Source: Hyphomicrobiales bacterium (GTDB lineage: Bacteria; Pseudomonadota; Alphaproteobacteria; Rhizobiales; Rhizobiaceae). From it: a DNA stretch of 64,000 nucleotides. A program made the translations under genes and the position numbers. The stretch is taken from assembly GCA_900468065.1 (NCBI GenBank), contig UBTA01000095.1:29423-93422 (forward strand). The letters are read 5' to 3'. The notes under the pieces are model-generated. The model did no database searches and was not told where the DNA came from. It saw nothing but the letters and a program-made list of their open reading frames with translations. This document shows, piece by piece, positions 53,136-61,566 of this stretch (position 1 is the first letter of the stretch; each line of letters opens with the position of its first letter).

Positions 53136-55133
53136 TCATCGGGCCTGCGACCTAATCAGTTCCACGAGTTGCATTTTTCCCGCGATTGCGGCTGAACCCT
53201 GAATGGAGAGATGCCCGGTATCGCGATAGATCGCTATACCGTCGATCGAGGTGTCGCATCCGCCGGAGTGGCAGAGAAAAGGATCAAACCGGATGATGCC
53301 GACATTCGCGGCGGCGCTGACTGCGTCGAGCATATCCAGAACGGGTTTTCTGGATTGTTCGTATGACGCCCGGTTGATTTGACAGCCATTCATTGCCCCG
53401 AGGATGGGAAGCCCCCGCTCCAGCCTTTCCGTACATCTTCCAATATCAAGTCCGCTTTGCGGAGGCGGAGCGATGATGACGATTTTCTTTCCGGCAGAGC
53501 GCACCGCGTCGATTGTGGCCTTCAGGCCTTCAATTGCGGCCCTCTGTTGGGCGTCTTCAAGCAAATAGGGTTGACCGGCATCCTTACGCACTAAAAGTTG
53601 GTGCTGCGTGGCGTCAAGATATTGAGAGAGCAGGCTGGACAGTACGACGATTTTGATCGAGCTATTTTTTTGCAGGTATGCAAGGACTGAGTCGTTGAAA
53701 GCAACGCAGCTACGCGCCCAGTTAATGTCGTAGGCGCTGTTGGGATCCTCAGAAACCGGCGCGACGCCCAGCATGGGGCCGCATGTATTGCGGGTTGCCT
53801 GCACGACGCCGCCCGCGTTCATTGCCGGGCTCGCAATGCCGCCGAGCAGATGCATTGCGTAGGAATCACCCCAGACCATTATCTCAGGCTCGTCGGATGT
53901 GCGGCATTCCGCGATCGGCTCAAAATTTGCTGTGAACGCACATTTTTCACTGAGGCCATGGTTGGAGCGGCGAAGCTCCGCATAGTTTGTGGTTGGTGCA
54001 GTCGCTAAGGCAGCCCCTCTTGAGAGCAAGAGGACGGCGAGGGAGGCGGCAAGGCTTGCGGCAAAAATCTTCACCGGATTGGTAAGCGGCATAAAGCGCA
54101 ACGGCTTTTCTATCGTGCGGTTGAGGATCACTGCTAATGCAATGGACAACAGCAGAACGCCTGCACGCCAGGCCAAAGGAGGGTGTTCGTTGCCCGCTTC
54201 GCCCAGCCACGCGTTGTTCAAGAACGCGAAAAGCGGCCAATGAACCAGATAGAGAGAGTAGGAAATATCTCCGAACTTTCCCATTGCGCCAACAAGGCGC
54301 GATGTTTGCAGCCCGGGGTGTCTTCTCAGGATGATCACAAGAGTTGCGACGCAAATCGCGAGCGCATTCAAACCGGGGTGACGCCCGTATTCAGGCACGA
54401 ACGGAAGGGCCAGCAGAACGGCAAGGGCTGGCCAGAAAGCCGATTTCAGCCATTTCGGAGGGCAGCCGTTCCGCAAGAAGATGAGGGCTCCATAGGAGCC
54501 TATGCCAAGTTCCCAGGCCCGGGTTGGCAACAGATAGAAGGCGGCGGCCGCGTTTTTCTGCGCGAGCAGCCAGCAGAATGCCAGACTGGCGATGATGACC
54601 GCCATCGTTGCCATTTTCCAGAACCGGCGCGGCAACAGGTAGAGAGTGATCGGAAGCAGGAAATAGTATTGCTCTTCGATGGCGAGCGACCAGATGTGCA
54701 GCAGCGGCTTAAGCACCGAGGCGCCCTCGAAATATCCAGACTGCCTGAGCAGGCTGAAATTTGCGGTAAACGTCAGGGCGCCGACGAGCTGCCGCTGGAA
54801 ATCGCGCATTTCACTTGACGCCAGAAAGAATGGGGCGAGCAGTGCTGCGCCCAGGAACGTCGCATATGCCGCAGGCAAGAGCCGTTTGGCGCGCCGGACG
54901 TAGAATGTCCAAAGGTTGAACGTACCGCCTTCAATCGCGTCGCGGATCAGGCCGGTGATGAGAAAGCCGGAAATGACGAAGAACACATCGACGCCCAGAA
55001 AGCCGCCATGGGTGAAGCCGATATTGGCATGATAGAAGAGGACAACCAGAACCGCGAAGCCACGCAGGGCCTGAATGTCGGCACGAATTTTGTGATCGTG
55101 GCCAGTGGTGTCGTGAAGAGAAGAGGATAGCAC
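53136..55133 (-). CDS. OafA/YrhL-type acyltransferase with SGNH domain
   Basis: A 665-residue membrane protein. The acyltransferase-3 part (about 15-375, some ten membrane helices) has RADIQALRGFAVLVVLFYHA with the catalytic His-type region, DVFFVISGFLITGLI, FYVRRAKRLLPA, WSLAIEEQYYFLLP and SYSLYLVHWPLF. The C-terminal periplasmic SGNH esterase-like part has MVWGDSYAMHLLGG with the Ser and DTGHLSIQGSAAIAG with the Asp/His pair. Such proteins O-acetylate surface polysaccharide. It stands alone, convergent with the second outer-membrane protein gene and divergent from serC. Confidence 0.92.
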   Translation of the reverse strand: MLSSSLHDTTGHDHKIRADIQALRGFAVLVVLFYHANIGFTHGGFLGVDVFFVISGFLITGLIRDAIEGGTFNLWTFYVRRAKRLLPAAYATFLGAALLAPFFLASSEMRDFQRQLVGALTFTANFSLLRQSGYFEGASVLKPLLHIWSLAIEEQYYFLLPITLYLLPRRFWKMATMAVIIASLAFCWLLAQKNAAAAFYLLPTRAWELGIGSYGALIFLRNGCPPKWLKSAFWPALAVLLALPFVPEYGRHPGLNALAICVATLVIILRRHPGLQTSRLVGAMGKFGDISYSLYLVHWPLFAFLNNAWLGEAGNEHPPLAWRAGVLLLSIALAVILNRTIEKPLRFMPLTNPVKIFAASLAASLAVLLLSRGAALATAPTTNYAELRRSNHGLSEKCAFTANFEPIAECRTSDEPEIMVWGDSYAMHLLGGIASPAMNAGGVVQATRNTCGPMLGVAPVSEDPNSAYDINWARSCVAFNDSVLAYLQKNSSIKIVVLSSLLSQYLDATQHQLLVRKDAGQPYLLEDAQQRAAIEGLKATIDAVRSAGKKIVIIAPPPQSGLDIGRCTERLERGLPILGAMNGCQINRASYEQSRKPVLDMLDAVSAAANVGIIRFDPFLCHSGGCDTSIDGIAIYRDTGHLSIQGSAAIAGKMQLVELIRSQAR

Positions 55134-55199
55134 TGTACTTAGACCCTGGCGGAAGATTCCGTACGCCTAATTTACAGACTACTTACTTTTGTCAATTTC

Positions 55200-55384
55200 A
55201 ATCGCTAACGGCTGGGCAGAATGGATTGCGCCGCTGTGGGTTTTCTCGCCAACTGACGCTCCCAGCGCCAAAAATCTTTTCAGAAACGACACATCATTCT
55301 TGACTTCCTGGCCCGTCCGCAATATTCACGGCGGCAGGCCACCTCTCCCTAACGAGAGGCTTTCTATCTGGAAGGATAGCTTTG
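55200..55384 (+). promoter_or_regulatory. serC leader with hairpin (serC RNA motif candidate)
   Basis: CCTCTC (55342-55347) and GAGAGG (55354-55359) form a stem with loop CCTAAC, followed by a TTTCT stretch and the ribosome site GGAAGGA (55371-55377). Rhizobiales are known to carry a small conserved serC RNA motif in this position, thought to act as an attenuator. I judge this by position and shape only. The rest of the region holds the promoter; the divergent acyltransferase gene starts at 55133. Confidence 0.45.
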
Positions 55385-56563
55385 ATGACGACCCCTGCGA
55401 CACCGGAATTGCGTCCGGTCAACACCCATTTTTCTTCTGGTCCCTGCTCCAAGCGTCCCGGTTGGTCGCTTGATGCGCTCTCTGATGCGGCCCTTGGGCG
55501 CTCGCACCGTGCCAAGGTAGGCAAGAGCAAGCTGAAGCAGGCGATCGATCTCACCCGTGAAATTCTGCAGGTACCGGCGGATTACCGCATTGGTATCGTG
55601 CCTGCCTCCGACACCGGCGCCGTCGAGATGGCGCTCTGGTCGTTGCTTGGGCCCCGTGGCGTCGACATGGTCGCCTGGGAAAGCTTCGGCTCCGGCTGGG
55701 TTTCCGATGTCGTCAAGGAACTGAAGCTTCCCGACACCCGCAAGTTCGTTGCCGATTACGGCAAGCTGGTCGATTTTGCCCAGGTCGATTTTGACCGCGA
55801 TGTCGTCTTCACCTGGAACGGCACCACCTCGGGCGTTCGCGTTGCCAATGCCGACTTCATCCCGGCCAACCGCAAGGGCCTGACGATCTGCGATGCGACA
55901 TCGGCTGCGTTTGCGCAGGACCTCGATTTCGCCAAGCTCGATGTCATCACCTTCTCCTGGCAGAAGGTTCTGGGCGGGGAGGGTGCGCATGGCATCCTCA
56001 TCCTTAGCCCGCGCGCTGTCGAACGGCTGGAAAGCTATGAGCCTTCCTGGCCGCTGCCAAAAATCTTCCGCATGACCAAGGGCGGCAAGATCATCGAAGG
56101 CATTTTCCAGGGCGAAACGATCAACACGCCGTCGATGCTTTGTGTCGAGGACTATATCGATGCGCTCAACTGGGCAAAGTCGCTCGGTGGCCTCAAGGCC
56201 CTGATCGCCCGGGCCGACGCCAATGCGCAGGCCATCGATGATTTCGTTGCAAAGACGGACTGGATCGCCAATCTGGCGGTTGATCCTGCAACGCAGTCGA
56301 ACACCTCGGTCTGCCTGAAGATCGTCGACAAGGACATTGCGGCGCTCGATGCTGCCGGTCAGGACGCCTTTGCCAAGGGCATGGTCGCGCTGCTGGAAAA
56401 GCAGGGCGTTGCCCATGACATCGGCGCTTACCGTGATGCGCCGTCCGGTTTCCGTATCTGGGCCGGTGCGACGATCGAGACTTCGGATATCAAGGCGCTG
56501 ATGCCCTGGTTCGACTGGGCGTTTGCGGCCCAGAAGGCGACGCGGTCCCAGGCTGCGGCCTAA
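55385..56563 (+). CDS. serC: Phosphoserine aminotransferase
   Basis: A 392-residue PLP enzyme of serine synthesis that makes phosphoserine from 3-phosphohydroxypyruvate and glutamate. It is the alphaproteobacterial long type: [18 protein letters not shown] at the start, [36 protein letters not shown], and the PLP lysine in [20 protein letters not shown] 55385 starts [11 protein letters not shown]. serA follows after 77 bases on the same strand. Confidence 0.95.
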   Translation: MTTPATPELRPVNTHFSSGPCSKRPGWSLDALSDAALGRSHRAKVGKSKLKQAIDLTREILQVPADYRIGIVPASDTGAVEMALWSLLGPRGVDMVAWESFGSGWVSDVVKELKLPDTRKFVADYGKLVDFAQVDFDRDVVFTWNGTTSGVRVANADFIPANRKGLTICDATSAAFAQDLDFAKLDVITFSWQKVLGGEGAHGILILSPRAVERLESYEPSWPLPKIFRMTKGGKIIEGIFQGETINTPSMLCVEDYIDALNWAKSLGGLKALIARADANAQAIDDFVAKTDWIANLAVDPATQSNTSVCLKIVDKDIAALDAAGQDAFAKGMVALLEKQGVAHDIGAYRDAPSGFRIWAGATIETSDIKALMPWFDWAFAAQKATRSQAAA

Positions 56564-56640
56564 CCGGATTTAGACCGCGCCAACAGGGCGCGGTCCTCCT
56601 CACCAATCAGAATTTTTGACGAAACCAATGGAGGCCTCTC

Positions 56641-58236
56641 ATGGCACCTCGCGTACTCGTATCCGATGAACTGTCGGAAACTGCCGTCCAGATTTTTCGC
56701 GATCGCGGCATTGAAGTGGACTTTCAGCCGCAACTCGGCAAGGACAAGGAAAAGCTTGCCGCGATCATCGGCAATTATGATGGTCTGGCCATCCGCTCCG
56801 CCACCAAGGCGACGGAAAAGCTGATCGCGGCTGCGACCAACCTCAAGGTCATCGGCCGCGCCGGTATCGGTGTCGACAATGTCGATATCCCCGCTGCCTC
56901 GCGCCGCGGTATCATCGTCATGAACACGCCGTTCGGCAACTCGATCACCACGGCAGAACATGCCATCGCGCTGATGTTCGCCGTTGCCCGCCAGCTGCCG
57001 CAGGCTGATACATCGACCCAGGCCGGCAAGTGGGAAAAGTCGAAATTCATGGGTGTCGAAATTACCGGCAAGACGCTTGGCGTCATCGGTGCTGGCAATA
57101 TCGGCGGCATCGTTTGCTCGCGCGCCATCGGCCTGAAGATGCATGTGCTGGCCTATGACCCCTTCCTGTCGAAGGAACGGGCCGAGGAAATGGGCGTCAC
57201 CAAGGTCGAGCTGGACGAGCTGCTTGCCCAGGCTGATTTTATCACCCTGCATGTGCCGATGACCGACAAGACGCGCGGTATCCTCAATCGCGAAGCGCTG
57301 GCCAAGACCAAGCCCGGCGTGCGCATCATCAACTGCGCCCGTGGTGGTCTGGTCGATGAGCAGGCACTGGCCGATGCCATCAAGTCCGGTCATGTCGCCG
57401 GTGCCGGTTTCGACGTGTTCGAGGTCGAGCCTGCAACGGAAAGCCCGCTGTTCGGCCTGCCCAACGTCGTCTGCACGCCGCATCTCGGCGCATCCACCAC
57501 GGAAGCGCAGGAGAATGTCGCGCTGCAGGTCGCCGAGCAGATGTCGGATTACCTCGTCAAGGGTGCCGTTTCCAACGCCATCAACATGCCGTCGATCACC
57601 GCTGAAGAAGCACCGATCCTGAAGCCGTTCATCCGGCTAGCCGATGTTCTCGGCGCCTTTGTTGGTCAGGTGACGGAAAGCGCCATCAAGGAAATCGAGA
57701 TTCTGTTTGACGGATCGACTGCCGGAATGAACACCAAGGCGCTGACGAGTGCGGCCCTTGCCGGTCTCATCCGCAGCCAGGTTTCCGACGTCAACATGGT
57801 TTCCGCCCCGGTGATGATCAAGGAAAAGGGCATCATCCTGTCCGAGGTCAAGCGCGACAAGACGGGCGTGTTTGATGGCTATATCAAGCTGACGGTGACG
57901 ACCGAGAACCAGACACGCTCGGTTGCCGGTACCGTGTTTTCGGATGGCAAGCCGCGCTTCATCCAGATCAAGGACATCAATCTCGACGCCGATGTCGGCA
58001 ATCACATGGTCTACATCACCAACACCGACGTTCCCGGCATGATCGGCTTCATCGGCATGACGCTGGGTGATGCCGGCGTCAACATCGCCAACTTCCAGCT
58101 CGGCCGTCATAATGCCGGCGCCGACGCGATTGCGCTGCTTTATGTCGATGGTGCCGTGTCCGAAGATGTGCTCGACAAGCTGCGCGCCAACCCAGCCATC
58201 CGGGCAGCCAAGCCGTTGGTCTTCAACGTCGACTGA
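56641..58236 (+). CDS. serA: D-3-phosphoglycerate dehydrogenase
   Basis: A 531-residue, long-type enzyme that oxidises 3-phosphoglycerate, the first step of serine synthesis. The N-terminal domain starts PRVLVSDELSETAVQIF; the NAD-binding motif is GKTLGVIGAGNIGGIV; catalytic Arg, Glu and His are in NCARGGLVDEQALADAI and CTPHLGASTTEAQENVA. An intervening domain (about 320-450) and a C-terminal ACT domain (HMVYITNTDVPGMIGFIGMT) complete it and suggest feedback control by serine. It sits in the serC-serA unit, which ends in a GC hairpin. Confidence 0.96.
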   Translation: MAPRVLVSDELSETAVQIFRDRGIEVDFQPQLGKDKEKLAAIIGNYDGLAIRSATKATEKLIAAATNLKVIGRAGIGVDNVDIPAASRRGIIVMNTPFGNSITTAEHAIALMFAVARQLPQADTSTQAGKWEKSKFMGVEITGKTLGVIGAGNIGGIVCSRAIGLKMHVLAYDPFLSKERAEEMGVTKVELDELLAQADFITLHVPMTDKTRGILNREALAKTKPGVRIINCARGGLVDEQALADAIKSGHVAGAGFDVFEVEPATESPLFGLPNVVCTPHLGASTTEAQENVALQVAEQMSDYLVKGAVSNAINMPSITAEEAPILKPFIRLADVLGAFVGQVTESAIKEIEILFDGSTAGMNTKALTSAALAGLIRSQVSDVNMVSAPVMIKEKGIILSEVKRDKTGVFDGYIKLTVTTENQTRSVAGTVFSDGKPRFIQIKDINLDADVGNHMVYITNTDVPGMIGFIGMTLGDAGVNIANFQLGRHNAGADAIALLYVDGAVSEDVLDKLRANPAIRAAKPLVFNVD

Positions 58237-58274
58237 TCCGCTTGAGCGTTGATGGCTTCGAAGAATTGATAGAC

Positions 58275-58303
58275 AAACGCGCCGGATGACCTCCGGCGCG
58301 TTT
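58275..58303 (+). terminator. Terminator of serC-serA
   Basis: AAACGCGCCGG (58275-58285), loop ATGACCT, CCGGCGCGTTT (58293-58303): a perfect 11-base stem. The T run is only three bases long. It lies 38 bases after the serA stop. Confidence 0.8.
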
Positions 58304-58325
58304 GCCGTTGATGAAAGTGAATGGA

Positions 58326-58853
58326 ATGAACGCGACAGACCGCAGCTCTCATTGGCGACCGGCCGCTTCAGCGGATATCGACCGCATCTACGACATCCAA
58401 TGCATCGTGCATGCCGACTACCCCGAGGCGCGGGAGGTTCTGCTCGAGCGGCTTGAGTTATGCCTCATGGGGTGTTTCGTTATCGAAAGGGGCGGCGTGG
58501 TTTCGGGATACGTTCTCAGCCACCCCTGGCGCCGGTTTTCGCCGCCGCCGATCGACACCAAGCTTGGGACGATCCCGGCGGAAGCAGATGTCTGGTACCT
58601 TCACGATCTGGCTCTGTTGCCGGAAACGCGTGGCTCCGGCGCGGGCGCGAAAGTAGCAAAGCTGCTTGCTGAACAAGCCCGAATGGCTGGCTATGAAACG
58701 TTGGCGCTGGTCTCGGTTAACGGATCGCAAGGTTTCTGGGAGCGGCAGGGTTTTTCCGTGCACCGGGATAAGACGCTTACCGACAAGCTTTCGAGCTATG
58801 GCAGCGAGGCCATCTACATGGAGCGCGATCTGGGTGGCGAGGCTCAGCGCTAG
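58326..58853 (+). CDS. GNAT-family N-acetyltransferase
   Basis: A 175-residue acetyl-CoA-dependent transferase. It begins RPAASADIDRIYDIQCIVHA; the core has GCFVIERGGVVSGYVLSHPW, then LHDLALLPETRGSGAGAKVA where the acetyl-CoA loop (RGSGAG) is clear, and ALVSVNGSQGFWERQGF, a typical motif B. ATG 58326 is used; ATG 58311 is possible. The substrate is unknown. Its stop overlaps the end of the convergent transporter gene by 4 bases. Confidence 0.88.
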   Translation: MNATDRSSHWRPAASADIDRIYDIQCIVHADYPEAREVLLERLELCLMGCFVIERGGVVSGYVLSHPWRRFSPPPIDTKLGTIPAEADVWYLHDLALLPETRGSGAGAKVAKLLAEQARMAGYETLALVSVNGSQGFWERQGFSVHRDKTLTDKLSSYGSEAIYMERDLGGEAQR

Positions 58854-59764
58854 GATGTTTTCCCTGGGTCTGTCGCCAGGCGCGGGCGGCCGCGTTCCGC
58901 CACCCCGATCCCGCCCAGCACAAGCGCCATAGCGACGATATGGAATGTCTGTAGCGCCTCGCCGATCAGCGCGATCGACAACAGCGTACCGAAAATAGGG
59001 ATGGTGTTGATGAACAGGCCGGCCCGGTTGGGACCGATCAACTCGACGCCACGCACGTAGAGGATCTGCGAGACGAGGGAGGGCAGGAGGCCGGCATAGG
59101 CGACAATGACCCAGCCTTGCGCATCGGGCCAGATCATCCGGCCGGTGGAGAATTCCCAGATAACCAGCGGAATACTGCTGACCAGCGCCCCGAAGGCAGA
59201 GATCGCGATCAGGCTTTTCCAGTGGATTGCCGGTTTCCAGCGTAGCGCCACCGTGTAGCCGGCATAGACCAGCACTGCTGCCATCATCAACGCGTCACCC
59301 TGGTTGAGATCGAGCGAGAGCAGGGTGGTCAGATCGCCATGCGACGCGGTCAGCGCCACGCCGAACAGTGTCAGCGTGAAGCCGGCGATCTGCGCCATGG
59401 AAAAAGCGGTGCGGAACAGCACGTAGTTCATCGCGAAGATCACCATCGGGATGCCGGCCTGTTCGATGACGGCATTGATGGCGCTGGTGAACTGCAGCGC
59501 CGAATAGAGAAAGGCGTTGAAGGCGGTGAAGCCGACGGTGCCGTAGCCAAGCAGAAGCAGCCAGTTCTTACGGATCGCCGGAAAATCGCGGCGCACCTGT
59601 GGGGCGGCAAAAATCAAAAGGACGATGCAGGCGATCACCCAGCGCATGCCGGTCAGCATCATCGGGCTGACATGGCCGACCGCCATCTTTCCGGCAACGG
59701 AATTCCCGCCCCAGATCAGGGTGGTGATGCACAGGATGATATAGGCTTGCAGATTGACGGGCAC
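58850..59764 (-). CDS. EamA-family (DMT) transporter
   Basis: A 304-residue protein of ten membrane helices in two EamA repeats. The first repeat opens LQAYIILCITTLIWGGNSVA and has MLTGMRWVIACIVLLIF; the second starts near QGDALMMAAVLVYAGYTVAL, and PIFGTLLSIALIGEALQTFH marks its end. I chose GTG 59764 (VPVNLQAYIILC) because AAGGA lies 6 bases upstream on the minus strand and the sequence before it is not family-like. The family exports metabolites such as amino acids; the substrate here is unknown. Confidence 0.87.
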   Translation of the reverse strand: MPVNLQAYIILCITTLIWGGNSVAGKMAVGHVSPMMLTGMRWVIACIVLLIFAAPQVRRDFPAIRKNWLLLLGYGTVGFTAFNAFLYSALQFTSAINAVIEQAGIPMVIFAMNYVLFRTAFSMAQIAGFTLTLFGVALTASHGDLTTLLSLDLNQGDALMMAAVLVYAGYTVALRWKPAIHWKSLIAISAFGALVSSIPLVIWEFSTGRMIWPDAQGWVIVAYAGLLPSLVSQILYVRGVELIGPNRAGLFINTIPIFGTLLSIALIGEALQTFHIVAMALVLGGIGVAERGRPRLATDPGKTS

Positions 59765-60205
59765 GGTATTCCTTAAGGCGAAGCATGACGTGCGTTGGCG
59801 GTAAAAGACAGATGCTGCCGTATCGGCGTTTGCCGGCGCAGCTTTGTCCGTGCATTGAATCAACCCGGACCGAAGAAGGCAAGCCCGCATTAGTGGCCGT
59901 TGACGGTGTTGCAGCAGGGATAGGGCGGGGCTCACGCCACTCTCGACGACGATGCAGAGAAGGAGCGAGCGTGCGGAACAGGCATGGATAATGGGCCGAT
60001 CCGGGCGGTTCTATCAGTATCCTCGGCTAATTTCGTCTTGCGAAACAGCGCGCCAATGCAAAGTTCGGGGGTTAAATGCGGTCTTTACCATGCAAAAACC
60101 TCGAATCCCGGCCTAAGCAGGGTCGCTTTCCAAAAAACAAAACAGTATAGATGCGCGGGTTTGAAGACAGCGCATGACTGGCGCCAAGGAAACAGGAAAT
60201 CTGAA
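59765..60205. other. Divergent intergenic region between the EamA gene and purA
   Basis: About 440 bases. It must hold the promoters of both genes. The frame upstream of the purA ATG is open but is not PurA-like, and I see no small gene, clear hairpin or known riboswitch here. The purA ribosome binding region is AGGAAA near 60191-60197. Confidence 0.5.
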
Positions 60206-61504
60206 ATGACGAATGTCGTGGTGGTCGGATCGCAATGGGGTGACGAAGGCAAGGGCAAGATTGTCGATTGGCTCTCCGAGCGTGCCGACATCGTTGTACG
60301 CTTTCAGGGCGGGCACAATGCCGGCCATACCCTTGTGATCGATGGCACCAGCTACAAGCTGTCGCTCTTGCCATCCGGCGTCGTGCGCCCGGGCAAGCTC
60401 GCGGTCATCGGCAATGGCGTGGTCATCGACCCGCATGCGCTGCTTGCCGAGATCGAGAAGCTCGACAAGCAGGGTGTCACCATTACGCCGGAAAACCTGC
60501 GCATCGCCGACAATGCCACACTGATCCTGTCGCTGCACCGCGAGCTGGACGGTATCCGCGAAGATGCTGCGTCCAACAGCGGCACCAAGATCGGCACGAC
60601 CCGCCGCGGCATCGGCCCGGCCTACGAGGACAAGGTCGGCCGCCGTGCCATCCGCGTCATGGATCTCGCCGATCTCGACACGCTGCCGGCCAAGATCGAT
60701 CGTCTGCTCACGCATCACAACGCGCTGCGCCGTGGTCTTGGCGAAGCCGAAGTGAGCCATGAGGCGATCATGACCGAGCTTTCCTCGATCGCCGCCCGCG
60801 TGCTGCCGTTCATGGAAACTGTCTGGCTTCTGCTTGACCGCCAGCGCCGCAAGGGCGCGCGTATCCTGTTCGAAGGCGCCCAGGGCACGCTGCTCGACAT
60901 CGACCATGGCACCTATCCCTTCGTCACCTCGTCCAACACGGTGGCTGGCCAGGCCGCTGCAGGCTCCGGCATGGGCCCTGGGGCGCTCGGCTACATCCTC
61001 GGCATCACAAAGGCCTACACGACCCGCGTCGGCGAAGGTCCGTTCCCGACCGAATTGCATGACGAAATCGGCCAGTTCCTCGGGGAAAAGGGCCATGAGT
61101 TCGGCACCGTGACGGGCCGCAAGCGCCGTTGCGGATGGTTCGATGCGGCGCTTGTTCGCCAGTCGGTCGCCACCAACGGCATCACCGGCATCGCGCTGAC
61201 CAAGCTCGATGTGCTTGATGGCCTCGACGAATTGAAGATCTGCGTCGGCTATACGCTGGACGGTGTCGAGATCGATCATCTGCCGGCAAGCCAGGCACAG
61301 CAGGCGCAGGCCAAGCCCGTCTACATCACGCTCGAAGGCTGGAAAGAATCGACCGTCGGTGCCCGCAGCTGGGCGCAGCTTCCGGCCCAGGCGATCAAAT
61401 ATGTGCGTCAGGTCGAAGAGCTGATCGGCGCGCCGGTGGCGTTGCTTTCCACCAGCCCTGAGCGCGACGACACCATACTTGTGACGGACCCGTTTGAGGA
61501 CTAG
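60206..61504 (+). CDS. purA: Adenylosuccinate synthetase
   Basis: A 432-residue enzyme that joins aspartate to IMP using GTP, the first committed step to AMP. The GTP loop is [18 protein letters not shown] at the very N-terminus, the His-containing switch is [14 protein letters not shown], and later [40 protein letters not shown] and [15 protein letters not shown] are complete. ATG 60206 is set by the conserved start [19 protein letters not shown] long membrane protein gene follows after 62 bases. Confidence 0.97.
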   Translation: MTNVVVVGSQWGDEGKGKIVDWLSERADIVVRFQGGHNAGHTLVIDGTSYKLSLLPSGVVRPGKLAVIGNGVVIDPHALLAEIEKLDKQGVTITPENLRIADNATLILSLHRELDGIREDAASNSGTKIGTTRRGIGPAYEDKVGRRAIRVMDLADLDTLPAKIDRLLTHHNALRRGLGEAEVSHEAIMTELSSIAARVLPFMETVWLLLDRQRRKGARILFEGAQGTLLDIDHGTYPFVTSSNTVAGQAAAGSGMGPGALGYILGITKAYTTRVGEGPFPTELHDEIGQFLGEKGHEFGTVTGRKRRCGWFDAALVRQSVATNGITGIALTKLDVLDGLDELKICVGYTLDGVEIDHLPASQAQQAQAKPVYITLEGWKESTVGARSWAQLPAQAIKYVRQVEELIGAPVALLSTSPERDDTILVTDPFED

Positions 61505-61566
61505 TCTGACGTTGACGACTAGGGAAGAATTTGGCGTAAACACGCCGATGGTATGAGAAAGTTCTG

